Below are positions 10,256 through 21,817 of a stretch of DNA of 28,358 nt, one piece after another; the first letter of the stretch is position 1; every line of letters starts with the position of its first letter. The notes under the pieces are model-generated. The model was not told the origin of the DNA. It did not search any database and was given only the letters and a program-made list of their open reading frames with translations. Source of the DNA: Haplosporangium gracile (Eukaryota; Mortierellomycota; Mortierellomycetes; Mortierellales; Mortierellaceae); assembly GCA_015499985.1 (NCBI GenBank), contig JAAAUF010000544.1, forward strand, positions 1 through 28,358, given 5' to 3'. Position numbers and translations under genes: made by a program.

Positions 10256-11233
10256 GGATGATGCTCCTGTGTACTGCTCATCCTCCTCGTCCTCCTATAT
10301 TAACCAAGGAAGAATAATTTGGAGTGTAAATAACGCGCTTCAGACTCGCTTGTCCATTCATCATTGCTCCCTGCTATCATCGACAACGTTTCGACGTTTG
10401 GCTCTGGTAATACTGTGCCTCAATTACCTTGCCCTTGCGCCCGAACCTGACTCTGGCTTGTTTTCCTTTGGCAACCCTATGAAGATAACAGTAAAAGCCA
10501 AAGCAGAATTAGCCTCATATGTCCATGAAGGTTGCTCATTGTGATGGCTCCTTCAGTTTCGTTTTTGTCGTCTCGACTTGTTCTTCGTTTGCTTTAGATT
10601 TTCTTGTGGACTGAAGTATGATTTGCTGTTCCCTTACATGACTATGTTTCTGTGTTCGGGTGTCTGTCCTTGTTGGTGATGGCAGGTGTCAAAGAGTGAA
10701 TGCTCCTCTCCTTGCCATTTTTCAGGGTTGGTCGTGGCTTAATGACTAGACCCCTTAATCGATCGCTCCCATTTTAAGGTGCTCGTGTGTGTGGGCCAAT
10801 CCCATTCGATCAACGGCCCTATCGTCCTTCCCCCTCCCTTCGCACCCTCGTCCGTCGTGCTAAGACTTCTTGCTCCTCGTTTTAGTTCATCATCTCGTTC
10901 TTCTTTTTATTCTTCTCTTTCATTCCTTTCCATCCTTCCTGTCCCTCCGCCCCCTTTCCTCGTCCTCGCCACCCCTTCTTTTCCCTTACCCCCTTTCTCC
11001 TTGTAATAAAACAACAAGAACCGCAAAAAGGGGATCAACACCGACAGGAGAACGAACACCCGGCATCACAAACCTGTAAGGGTCCTGTCCCTTCAACAAA
11101 AAAGAGATCTTTCACTCCGCGCCTCTTTTATTTCTTCTTGAGCGCACATTCCATGCCGTGTCTCCTCTTTTCTAATCCGTCTTGACACATCCCTTCCCTC
11201 TCAGATCCTTTAGGCTTCATCTTTATAAACACA
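10256..11233. promoter_or_regulatory. Divergent promoter region of IES6 and SEC24
   Basis: The two genes are transcribed away from this region. It may also contain 5' exons of IES6 (10297-10480). A CCAAT box is at 10796-10800 on the plus strand. Bases 10810-11005 are C/T-rich on the plus strand. A possible SEC24 leader intron runs from GTAAGG at 11076 to CTCTCAG ending at 11204, with a CTAAT branch-like site near 11172; this is a prediction from splice consensus only. Otherwise nothing recognisable. Confidence 0.45.
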
Positions 11234-14200
11234 ATGTCTGGATATCCTCAACAACAACAGCAGCAGCGTCCATTTTATGCTGGACCTGGTCAAGGACAGC
11301 CAGGACAGCAGGGACCACCAGGACAGGGACAGTTTGCTCAGGCTCCCAATGGCTTCCCTCCACAGCAGCAGCAGCAGAAGGGACCGCCCAGCACCTATGT
11401 CAATGCGCGTCCTGGGCCCCCTATGCCTGGCCAGCCCGGAGTGCGGCCCAACAACATGTCACCTGGTGGTCCGCGTCCTCCAATGCAGCCAGGTAATCTA
11501 TTGTTGGCACTCAGCACGCAATCCGATTTAATCAATTCCGTGTCAAATGTGATAAAGGCCGCAGGGGACACTTGTCGGATCCACTGACACCCTTTGATTT
11601 ACCAATGCACTACCATTGACATTCATGCTGATTGTTATCATTTTTCTTCTACTACTTTTAGGACAAGGTACTCCTAGACCACCTGTTAATGGCGCTCCTC
11701 ATCCATACCCACACCAACACCAAGCAGGAGTCAGACCTCACCCTGGATCTCCATCAGCAGCCAGACCCCCAATGGGTCCTCGTCCTTCACTGCCTATGAA
11801 CCAGCCACTCAGGACTGCCTCGCCTTTGCCTGGGCAAGCAGCAGGAATGGCACATGCTCCTTCGCCTCGCCCTATTCATGCTCCTCCTACACCTACACCA
11901 ACAGCCCTCAATGGACCTTCTGGACAGCACGCGCAGGCATCCCCTCTCCAACAGCAGCAGTCACCCTACGCAAGGGCCGGAACCCCTCTTGGACACAGTC
12001 AGCCTCCACCCATGCCCTTCCAGCAGCAAACTCCTCCTCAACAACAGCAACAACAACAATTACCTCAGCAGCAAGCACCTCCCGCAGCATCCATTGAGCA
12101 GAATGGCGCTGGAATGAATGGCATGTACAACCAGATGGCTGGCATGTCCCTCGGATCGAATGGCCTCGTCGATCAGCAGGCACCTGGATTCGGCGCTGTT
12201 CCTCCTCAAGGACCACCCCAGGCGCCATCTGCAGAGGTATGCTGACCTGACTATCGCCTCTTAGTCAGTATTTGCTCGTCATACCACCTCCGATGCGACA
12301 CAATTGACTGATCTAAATTTGTCCATGGATCCAATAGTACAAACCCAAGCCAGGAGCAAGACCAAAGCGTGTCTTTGCAACCGACCCCTCAGCGGCACCC
12401 CCAGCACAAGGAATGAACAACGGCATGCCCCCACTTTCCCAGCCTGGCATGAACTCTTATGATGCTCATAACGGCATGGGTCAGCAGCAACAGCAGCAGC
12501 AATCCTATGGATTGCAGCAATTTGGACAGCCGCTCAATCAAGGATACGCTCAACAGCCACCTGCTCCTTACCAGCAGCAGCAGCAGCCCGTCATGAACCA
12601 GCCACCTATGCCTCAGCAGTCCATGGGCATGGGTCAACAACAACAGTTCAGACCTCAGCAACCCATTCAGCCTGTCGCCAAGCCAAAGATTGATCCCGAC
12701 CAAATCCCTTCACCCGTCGCTGTTCAGGAGAATGATCAGGCGCAGTGGGACGACGCACCCTTCATCACCTCCTCCAAGACCCTTGTCACTCCTCTTGCCA
12801 GCTCGGATTTTATGGCCATCGATGAAGGTATGCGCACGGGCAATTTGGTGTTCATGGAGTATATTTGTCGATTGCGCAAAGAATTTAATCATCACATTAA
12901 CGGGCCGTCCATCATTGGTTCATCTAGGAAATTGCAACCCTCGCTTCTTCAGGATGACAACCTACAACGTTCCCAACACAGAAGAACTTCTCAGCACTGC
13001 TCAGATGCCCATGGGGCTTATTATTCAGCCATTGGCCAAGCTCCGGGCCGATGAGGTAAGACTCTTCTCTTTTATTTCGCGCAAGATTTTGAAGCGCCTA
13101 AAAGGTCAACTAACCAGAACACTTAACTAATTCGTCATTTGATTAGGCACCTATTGAAACTGTTGACTTTGGCGATGCAGGACCAGCTAGATGCCGTCGC
13201 TGCAAGGCATACATCAACCCCTACATGATCTTCACCAACGGCGGTCAGCGCTTCGTCTGCAACCTGTGCTTGTTTGAGAACGAGATCGACCCCAACTACT
13301 TCTGCAACTTGGACATGAGCGGCCGTCGCTTGGATATCGACCAAAGACCCGAGTTGCGCAATGGAACCATCGAATTCGCAGTTCCTAAGGAGTACTGGAA
13401 TAAGACACCTACTGCTGCTGCCTACATCTTTGCTATTGACGTTTCGTGGAGCGCTGTCCAGAGCGGCATGCTCGCCAACTGTGTTGAGGGCATTAAGGAG
13501 GCGCTTTGGGATGCCAATGGCGTCTCTAGACTGGCGCCAGGTGCTCAGATCGGAATCCTTACCTATGACAAAACCGTTCACTTCTACAACCTCTCCGTAA
13601 GTTATCGGCGACTCTTCGGGAAATGTTTTAAACTGGATGCCTTTGGACTTGAGATTGAAGTGTTAACTGTTTATGCTACTTGATATTCATGTGTGAAATA
13701 GTCGGGCTTGGAACAAGCGCAGATGATGGTTGTTCCTGATGTGGACGATGTCTTTGTCCCACTTAGCGACGGATTCTTGGTCAGCCCCGAGACCTCCAAG
13801 TGAGTTGATAGAGCATGTGCTGTAGGCAACACTTGTTCATTGGCGATACAATGGCAGCAACGAACTCACCAAACTCGCTTGAACTTTCTAGGTCCATTGT
13901 CGAGGTATTGCTGGACACCATCCCTCAATTATTCGCTGACAACAAAACCACAGATCCCGTTATTGGCGCTGTCGTTCAGGCGGTCCGTATGGCATTGGAG
14001 AATCGCGGAGGAAAGCTGGTCATGTTCCAGACTGCTCTTCCCATATCTGGCCCTGGCGCTCTCAAACAGCGCGAGGACTCAAAGCTTTATGGCACGGATA
14101 AGGAGAGAACTCTGTTCGCGCCTCAGGACGACTTTTACAAGAAGCTGGCAGAGACTTGCGTTGACGCTGGTCTCTCTATCGACCTGTTCTTGTTCCCCAA

Positions 14201-15888
14201 TACGTACATTGACGTCGCCACTTTGGGCTGTCTTCCTAGCATTACTGGAGGAGAATCGCACATGTTCCCCAACTTTAACCCTGCGCGCGACGCTGTCAAG
14301 TTCAAGGGCAACTTGGCCAAGTTGGTGACGCGTCCTTTCGGTTACAACGCCCTGATGCGTGTTCGTTGCTCAACTGGTCTCAGGATCACAGAGCACTTTG
14401 GCAACTTCCATATGAAGAACAGCACTGATTTGGAGCTCGCTGGTATTGACTCTGAGAAGGCGTTTGGTGTTTTGGTGAAGCACGATGGCAAGTTGGACGA
14501 GAAGGTTGAGGCTTCATTCCAGGTGGCACTACTGTACACGACAGCCGATGGATTGAGAAGAGTCAGGGTCCACAACTTTAGCACACCCGTCACCACATTG
14601 CTGGGCAATGTCTTCCGATGGGCTGACATGGACACTACCATCAACTTTTTGGCTAAAGGAGGTAAACGCGATTGCTCACTTTTACTTAACGCTGATCTGC
14701 ATCGAAGAGGACACTTTGAGCAATGTTGCCTACTATTTTTTTTCTTGTCTCCCTTGTGAACGCGATAGCCATTGCACAAGGACTAAGCAAACCCTTGAAC
14801 GATGTGCGCGAGGCTCTTACCGAAAAGTGCGTCAAGATTCTGTCCGCTTACCGCAAGAACTGTGCTTCATCAACCGCTCCCGGCCAGGTAAAACCACCCG
14901 TTCTAAAACTTCTAGGTCGCATCTACTGTAGAACTGTTCTTTGCAAGCTCTCTACTGATAATTGCCTAACGCGTTTTGACTCTATGTATTGATAGCTTAT
15001 TCTTCCCGAGTCTTACAAGTTGTTTCCTCTGTATGCGCTGACGCTGCTCAAGTCCAAGGCTCTCCGGTCAGGCATGGATATGAACAGTGACAGTAGAGTG
15101 CATCATATGCGCATGCTTAGGAGCATGGGTGTCAGCGAGTCCATCGCCTTCTTTTACCCCCGCATGGTCCCCGTCTTCGACATGGATGAAAAAGTACCGT
15201 GCTTGTTACATCTCTTATTTAAGTCGATATGTTTAAGATTTGGAGGGAAAAGGTTATTAGTAGCTGACATCTCGCTCGCTTTCTTTTTCCTTAACATTTT
15301 GCAGGTTGGCGTTAGAGGTCCTACAGGACGCGTGTTGTTCCCACCACTGGTTCGCGTCTCCGTGGCTCGTTTGAACCCTGCAGGAGCTTACTTGCTGGAG
15401 AATGGACAGTGCATGTTCCTTTGGTTAGGACGTGATATCCCCTCCAATTACTTGATGGATGTCTTTGGCGTATCTACCTTGGACGAAGTTAATCCTAGCT
15501 TGGTAAGCTTTCTTGTCTACTTGATTTCGTATGGCTTTCTCATGTAATCTTATCACAGTCGGGTTCATTTCCTAACAAACTTTTTTTTTCCCTTTCCCTT
15601 CCAAAATAACAGCGCCATTTTCCAGAAATTGAATCACAGACGAGCAACCAGTTGAGGATGGTAGCGGCGTACATGCAAGAACAGCGTGGCAAGTACTTGA
15701 ACTTGGTGGTGGTCCGCCAAGGCCGCGGCCAGCACGAGGAGCCCGAGTTCTTGAGTCTGTTGGCCGAGGACAAGAACAATGATGCTATGTCCTATGTCGA
15801 CTACCTCTGCGCGATCCATCGCAAGATCCAGACCGAGGTCTCGACCAAGCCATACGAGAACCATACCCGGCTCTGGACCACTCGCTAA
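11234..15888 (+). CDS. SEC24: Sec24, cargo-binding subunit of the COPII coat
   Basis: Eleven exons: 11234-11492, 11662-12236, 12338-12827, 12928-13055, 13147-13596, 13702-13799, 13892-14661, 14769-14887, 14996-15193, 15305-15502, 15613-15888. All introns are GT-AG, 91-169 bp, and the frame stays open across every junction, giving 1186 residues. Residues 1 to about 400 are Gln/Pro/Gly-rich and probably disordered. The conserved body starts near VPNTEELLSTAQMP. A zinc finger has C500, C503, C522 and C525 (CX2C-X18-CX2C). The trunk domain follows (YIFAIDVSW near 565), then the beta-sandwich and helical domains, and a gelsolin-like domain (about 1015-1095, with NGQCMFLWLG). Sec24 pairs with Sec23, coats ER-exit vesicles and selects cargo by sorting signals. 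The length and long N-terminus fit the Sec24A/B and yeast Sec24/Sfb2 type. Nothing looks broken. Confidence 0.97.
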
Positions 15889-16329
15889 ACATGTGCATTT
15901 TTGATAGATCAAAGAGAGAAAATGGATGAGGAAAGAGGAACGATGTTGCGAAGATATTCTTTCAGGGCAGCAAATTAGAACGGTAGAATCTAATAACAAA
16001 ATCAATGTTTATTGAGGTGTAGTAGTGGACTAGTGGTAAGGATGGGAAAGATTGAAGGTTTTTTACAAACTGTACAAGCATTTTTTTTTTGAAAATTTGT
16101 TTGTATGGTTTTGTAGACAAAGATTAAAAGTTGTACAATATCGCACATGTAACATGTAAACAAAAGTAAGTGGTGTGGAGAAAAGTGAAAAGGATGTGCA
16201 ATATAAGGATGCCGCCCGGCACACTTCTTTTCTCCAAGAAGAAAAGCCATGCTCAAGGCAGGACGGAGGAGGGGGGAGAGGGGGTATCGTTGATATCCAA
16301 AAAGCAAAATAAGCAAAGCGCGTTAAATT
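15889..16329. terminator. Convergent 3' ends of SEC24 and CNOT9
   Basis: These 441 bp lie between the two stop codons. On the minus strand an AATAAA signal is present as TTTATT at 16008-16013, about 320 bp after the CNOT9 stop. No AATAAA was seen for SEC24. No gene is recognised; short frames here are A- and G-rich by composition. Confidence 0.45.
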
Positions 16330-18315
16330 TTAGTGGACCAGTTCATTGTTGGTGGCGGCGTTGTTGTTGGTGTTGTTGGAAGTGTCTGACAAGGCGAACA
16401 GCAACTGGGACAAGCATCGCTTCGTGTTGGGGTCATCCTTGAGAACATGCGCAAATGTCGCGTCCCGCAGCGGTTCTGGCAGACACTGTCTCAGCGCCTC
16501 TCGAGCTCTACAATTCAAAACATAACACAACTGGAGGTTATTATCTTGTATGAGGAATAAAAAATGAAGGATGAGCGCATTAGTCGGAAACAGGTCGATG
16601 ATCGAGTAGCTCGTTACCTAGCGTTGTCAGAGAGACGGAAGTAACATTTGATAACGTGTTTGAGGAGTCGGACGGCAAGGGTGTCAACGAGTTGGAAGAC
16701 CATGTTGCTAAGAACGGTGCCGACCGCGTAGAACCGTTCGTATGTCTGGCAGATGTATGCCAGGCCTGTTTCATCCAGCAAGATCCTCTGCACAATAAAG
16801 ATCGCGACCTATTGAGAAGACAAGAGAAGAATGCTTGTGAGCTTACAATGAACAAGTAAATATCATAGTGGTACGATGAGCCAAACAACATGAAGGAAAG
16901 GCTTACAGTTTTGGAAAGCTCGCTGCCGGTCTCCATGATACGAAGGCAGAGAGGGATGATCTCCGTAGAGAGCAAAAATGTGATTACATCCGTGTTGTCG
17001 TTCTACAACAATCAAAATAAGGAAACAAATAAGCACGAGTTGTTAATTAGTTTGTAGCTTGAAGGGGAGCACATACCACAAGTGGTAACCAAAACGCAAA
17101 CAACAAAAATGATATGGGTGTGTGGGCATGGGCATAAGGGCGTGTGTATGTATCGTTACCTTGACCAATGCGCCGATCACGCCAAGACTTGTGAGACGCA
17201 AGTACTCAAAAGGACGTGTTTTGCTCGTTGTGTTCAAGAAGGGATACAAGAAGAGGGGAATGTGGGCTGTGTGTGGTATATATGTGAAAGTATCGACAAA
17301 TGAAAACGTTAGTGGTTATTCCTCACAAGCTCGCGTGCGTGTTTGGATATACTGGGACATGAAGAATCGATCACAGTACCATTGAGGAAAAGACCTCTGG
17401 TCTCTGGATGACTGGCTACACACTGCAGAAGCGCCAAGGCGTTACATACGCGGTTGGAGGCATGGGCTGTCAATCCTGAGGGTACCAACAAAGGGTACAC
17501 TGACACGATCTCCTGCAACAATGCCGCCATCACACCTGAAGACATATACAACGAGTAAAGAGGGAGAGGCGAAGATATTTAATGACACGTTGCCTTCATG
17601 AACTGTGCTAAAAACAAGTCAAGACGTAAGCTTCTTTCTGGATCTTGGATCCACATCAAAATAACACTCACAAACTGTAAACTTACCATATGAATGCCAG
17701 AGAACGAGAGCTAGCTCATCAAACTGCTCGCGTTTCTTGCTCAACTCCAGCAAGGCCTGCTCGCGGTTCACAGGGTTGGTCAACTCTAAAATCAACAAGT
17801 AGATCTTTTCATCTTCGATAGTCGCGATCCTGAATTGCTGCTGTTGTTGCTGTTGTTGGGCTTGGGCTTGAGCTTGGGCTTGAGCNNNNNNNNNNTTGCT
17901 GCTGCTGCTGCTGTTGCTGTTGCTGCTGTTGCTGCTGTTGCTGCTGTTGCTGCTGTTGCTGTTGCTGTTGAAGTTGTTGTTGTTGCTGCAACTGTTGCTG
18001 CTGTTGCAACTGTTGTTGTCTGTGTTGCTGCTGGTGGAGCTGCTGTTGCTGTTGTTGTTGATGGAGCTGCATGGCAAGTTGGTTATTAGACATTCCATTG
18101 ACGCCTCCTCCTCCTACTCCTCCTCCTCCTGCACCAAAGTTCATCTGGTTGGGTCCAAGATGCATCCCGCCAGCAGGAAGTCCACCAGGCGGTGCACTCC
18201 CACCTCCAGCACCTCCCCCAGCACCTCCGGCTCCTTGTCTGTTCTGGGCTGAGAGCCCAGCGACCTGATGCATGTACTGCATGTTGGACGGGTGCTGTCC
18301 TTGCATCGAATGCAT
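16330..18315 (-). CDS. CAF40: Caf40/CNOT9 (Rcd1) subunit of the CCR4-NOT complex
   Basis: Six minus-strand exons: 18315-17687, 17535-17380, 17266-17160, 17002-16907, 16808-16618, 16507-16330. Introns are GT-AG and all phases fit. The armadillo-repeat Rcd1 core is very well conserved: [102 protein letters not shown] and [14 protein letters not shown]9 binds NOT1 and links deadenylation to RNA-binding proteins and miRNA or Trp-containing partners. The N-terminus (about 170 residues) is Gly-rich and then a long Gln tract coded by mixed CAG/CAA; yeast Caf40 also has a Gln-rich N-terminus. The C-terminus ends in an Asn-rich tail. A run of ten Ns (17886-17895) interrupts the Gln tract. As written it shifts the frame, but the sequences on both sides join in phase if the real gap is a multiple of three, so I treat the gene as intact. 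Confidence 0.95.
17886..17895. other. Assembly gap (10 N) in the CNOT9 polyglutamine tract
   Basis: Ten Ns sit between CAG/CAA repeats on one side and a GCTCAAGCCCAA-type (Ala-Gln) repeat on the other. Complete codons abut both edges, so the true insert is probably a multiple of three rather than ten. Repeat collapse during assembly is the simplest explanation. Confidence 0.95.
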
Positions 18316-18991
18316 CTCCTATGGTCGTCCCGCTTTTCGTTCGTACTTGCCTTGGCCCGTTGGGGTGGTTGCTTCTTCAAGTGATGTTCGATACAGCTAT
18401 ATCCTTTATATCCTTGTGTCTCGACTTGTGTGTCGACTTGTGTGCGTTGTGTGAATGAGTGAGCGAGTGTGGTTGTCGACAGGTGGTGGTGGTGGTGGCG
18501 GCGTTGAAGGAGTTGGTAGGTAGAGAAACGTCCAAAAAGACATGACGAACTGATAGCCACACAGAGCAGCGAGCGGACTTGTTTTTTGAAGTCTGTCACA
18601 GAGGTTGTTTGTTTGTCGCCCCCCTTAACAGCTATTTTTTCAGTGTGTCCTTTGTGTCTCTTATCCATTGCCACAGTGTTCCTACACCCCCCTCCCCCCA
18701 GTGCACTCACTCTTGCACCTCCCCCTCTCGTCCTCGCTCTCTCTTTATCTCCTTTCGTTGTTCCATGCTCCCTGGGTCCACATCATGTCGCAGCAGAATG
18801 TAGGTTTAACACTCTCTCCTCCTCCTAGCGATATCGACGAACGCTTGCCCACCTTACTCTCCACTCACTCACTCTTGAATCCAAAATAATAATAACGCGC
18901 ACACACACACTCACTCGCTCACTCCATCTAAATAACAATAATAACAACAACGACATACTCACACATTACATCTGCCATATTGCATTCGACT
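18316..18991. promoter_or_regulatory. Divergent promoter region of CNOT9 and cyclin B
   Basis: These 676 bp separate two divergent start codons. They contain a short GTG-rich stretch (18482-18500), a tandem pair of TCGACTTGTGTG near 18420-18445, a C/T-rich block at 18665-18760 and, next to the cyclin start, a CA repeat (18899-18911) and an AAC/AAT-rich leader (18928-18953). No TATA box or cell-cycle element was recognised with confidence. Confidence 0.5.
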
Positions 18992-20976
18992 ATGCCCACT
19001 TTTCCACAGACTTCCCGATCTCGCCCTGCCCTAGGTGCAAGACGTCTGAACAACGAGAACGTGGCCAGTGGACCCAGCCAGCCCATCACATACGTCAAGG
19101 ATGTCCTTTCCGCCGTCCAGTCCAGACCCAGACAGACCGCCCCCGGCGCCATCCAAGCAATCAGGAAGCGTGTCCTCGGTGAAAAGACCATTGTCCATGC
19201 TTCATCTTCCTCCAACACAAACACCTCCAACAACAACATCTACCCTAGCGCGTCCGACAAAGAGGTAAACATATCCCTCTCTCTTCCCTTCTAATACTCC
19301 CTGTAACCATGTACACTCTACACCCCGCTTTCACCGATTGTTATTTTTTATTTTATGTTTCCTGTCGTGCAAGTTTGGTGATGATAATTGAGCTTATGAT
19401 TTCTTCCACGTCCAAAATTTATTGACATCAATTGTACCTGGAAAACAACAACGATAATGTTATCTAGAACGGTGGAAGTGGTGGGAGCAAGGTATCTCGA
19501 CCCCTGTCCAAGAAACAGCCTCTCCAAACACATGGCATCCCAATGGTCCCCGTAAGGGCATCTGTCGCAGCCCCATCATCTGCCTCCTCAACCTCGTCCA
19601 CATCAACCCATATCTCGGTCACACCATCATCCAACGCCACCACATATGTCCCTGCCCCGGGCGCAGTCAGGAAACCATTGCAAGAGAGGATCCCCGTCGC
19701 CAACCAACAGGACAAAATCACTTTCCTTCAACAGGAAAAGCCACATATCACTGTCAAAAAGGAGCCTGTCACCGGGTCAAAGTCGTCTCTACACAATGTC
19801 ATGCACCAAATCGAGTATAACGCACCGCGGCCAGTCGTCATAAAGTCCGAACCCGATCTTGTCAAAATCAAACCGGAGCGAATTGCAGCAAAACGTCCAG
19901 CAGAGGATTCGCTACTACATGGGGTGATGTACAAGCTGGAATACGAAGCCGACGCGGAATTGGCCCGCGATCACGAGCAGGAAGAGGACATGAAAAGACC
20001 TAAAAGAGAAGAACTTCTCGGCTGGGACGATTTGGATGCAGAGGATGAAGGCGATCCGCTGATGGTGTCAGAATATGTGGCCGATATCTTTAATTACATG
20101 CAGACTCTGGAGGTAATGCATCCATGCGTTTCAAACTCATGTTGATTTTAATTGTTCATGTAATTAATTTTTCACGCGTCGCAAAGAAAAATTAGACTCA
20201 CTTTGTTTGTTTGGCTTTGTTTGGCTTTTTTCTAGAACGAGACTATGCCTGACCCACTGTACATGGATACACAAAAAGAGCTGGCATGGAAGATGAGGAG
20301 CGTGCTGGTGGACTGGCTGGCAGAAGTGCACAACAAGTTCAAGTTACTACCAGAAACACTCTTCCTCGCTGTCAACCTCATCGATCGCTTCCTCTCTTCA
20401 CGCGGCGTCTCTCTAGTGAAGCTTCAACTGGTGGGCGTGACGGCGCTGTTCATCGCGGCCAAGTACGAGGAGGTGATGGCACCGTCGGTCCAGAACTTTA
20501 TCTACATGACGGACGGTGGGTTTACAGACAAGGAGATTTTGAAGGCAGAGCGGTACATGCTTCAGGCATTGAGCTTTAAGCTGTGCTACCCTAGTCCCAT
20601 GAACTTCTTGCGCAGGATCTCCAAGGCCGATAACTATGACATTCACTCGCGCACGGTGGCGAAATACCTTATGGAGGTTCCACTGTTGGATCACAACTTT
20701 TTGCCATATCACCCGTCACTGATCTCTGCGGCCGCGCTCTGTCTGGCAAGAAAGATGATGGGTCATGAGGACTGGACTATCAACCTGGCGCACTACTCTG
20801 GATACACAGAACCACAACTCCTGCCTTGCATGGAACTGATGGTGGAAGTCCTGAAAAGGCCCTCAGAAGACACCTTTATCTTCAAGAAGTATTCGACCAA
20901 GCGCTTCATGAAGGCGTCGATCTTTGTCCGTGAATGGATCCATCAACACCTTCAGCCTCCTGTACACAACAACTAA
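18992..20976 (+). CDS. cdc13: B-type mitotic cyclin (NimE/Cdc13 type)
   Basis: Three exons: 18992-19264, 19468-20112 and 20236-20976, giving 552 residues. The start is the first ATG in frame; an upstream TTG at 18980 is not used. A likely APC/C destruction box is R11-P-A-L14 with N20. Residues 92-306 are a polar linker with three psi-K-x-E motifs (V187-K188, I216-K217, I225-K226) and a repeated segment, LHNVMHQIEY (199-208) and LHGVMYKLEY (241-250), plus basic KRPKRE. The cyclin box begins around 320 with MRSVLVDWLAEVH, the B-type hallmark, and includes FIAAKYEE and NFLRRISKADNYD, which closely match fungal NimE/Cdc13. The C-terminal cyclin fold continues to the TAA stop. The partner should be Cdk1, driving entry into mitosis. 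AATAAA follows at 21253-21258. It lies head to head with CNOT9. Confidence 0.95.
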
Positions 20977-21817
20977 CAGAACGGTCTCAGCCCACAGTCT
21001 TTGTTCTCTTCTTTCTCGCTTCTTGTTTACAGTCCTTTCTTTTCTTTTTGTTTATTACTACTTGTACTTTTTTTTCTCTTCCAATGGCCCTGATACCATT
21101 GTCGCCACCTTTATTACCACCTCTTCCCACTCCTCTCTTCTCTCACACCTTTGCCTTCCTTCCCATCTTTCCTCCCATCTTTTCGAACTCGCCTCCAACT
21201 CACCACAACTATCGCTCTTTTTTCCATATTTATCATTTATGATAGCTATCTAAATAAAGCGCGTAAAAAAAAAACTTGATCTGTGCGCGTCGGTTCTTGG
21301 CATTTCAGGACTGGTGGTGGCGACATTGACATCACTGTGTAAGTAACGTGCAGCAATAGTGAGGACGGAATAAATCTCTCACCCTTGTCGCATGGGCATC
21401 CGGGTGTGATCCAACAATAATTTGCCTTTTAAAAAAGACACGCGCCGCCTCTCATTTGATAGTTGACGGGAAGATGATGTCACTTCTAGGACATAATAGG
21501 TTCCAGTGTATCTGCTGGCCCTGCTGCTTATGGTCTTGGCAGGCCTCTTCTCCACCGCAGCAAAAGAAGTTAGTCGGTCGATGGTTACCGGAAAAGGGTT
21601 GCAAACGTGATATTATGGATCAACTAAAAAAAATTCATGCAACCAGCCCACAGCGCGTTCGTCTCACACAAAAAAGAGCCATAAAAACGGCTCACTGGCC
21701 CAGCTAAATTATATTCTCTTTGAGCACTCCGCACTTTTCACTTTTCATTTGCTCTTCACATTACGCACTCACACGCACGCACTTACTCGTTACATCATTA
21801 AACCTCTTTAAACAACC
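20977..21817. other. Intergenic region: cyclin B 3' end and upstream region of the tetraspan gene
   Basis: The first 280 bp are C/T-rich and probably the 3' untranslated region of cyclin B, ending near AATAAA (21253-21258). Bases 21270-21817 hold no convincing reading frame or RNA gene. The last 100 bp before the next ATG are rich in A, C and T, like other leaders here. Confidence 0.5.

Noticed and set aside
11493..11661. Reading SEC24 through intron 1 (continuing frame to 11587)
   Set aside because: The frame ends at a stop, while splicing GTAATC...TTTTAG restores a Gly codon and continues the Gln/Pro-rich segment in phase.
17082..17385. Plus-strand ORFs inside CNOT9 introns and exon 3
   Set aside because: They are antisense to the conserved exon coding [12 protein letters not shown] and have Cys/Val-rich, unconvincing translations.
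17619..18315. Frameshifted CNOT9 pseudogene
   Set aside because: The only break is the 10-N assembly gap; both sides are in phase if the gap is a multiple of three, and all downstream exons are well conserved.
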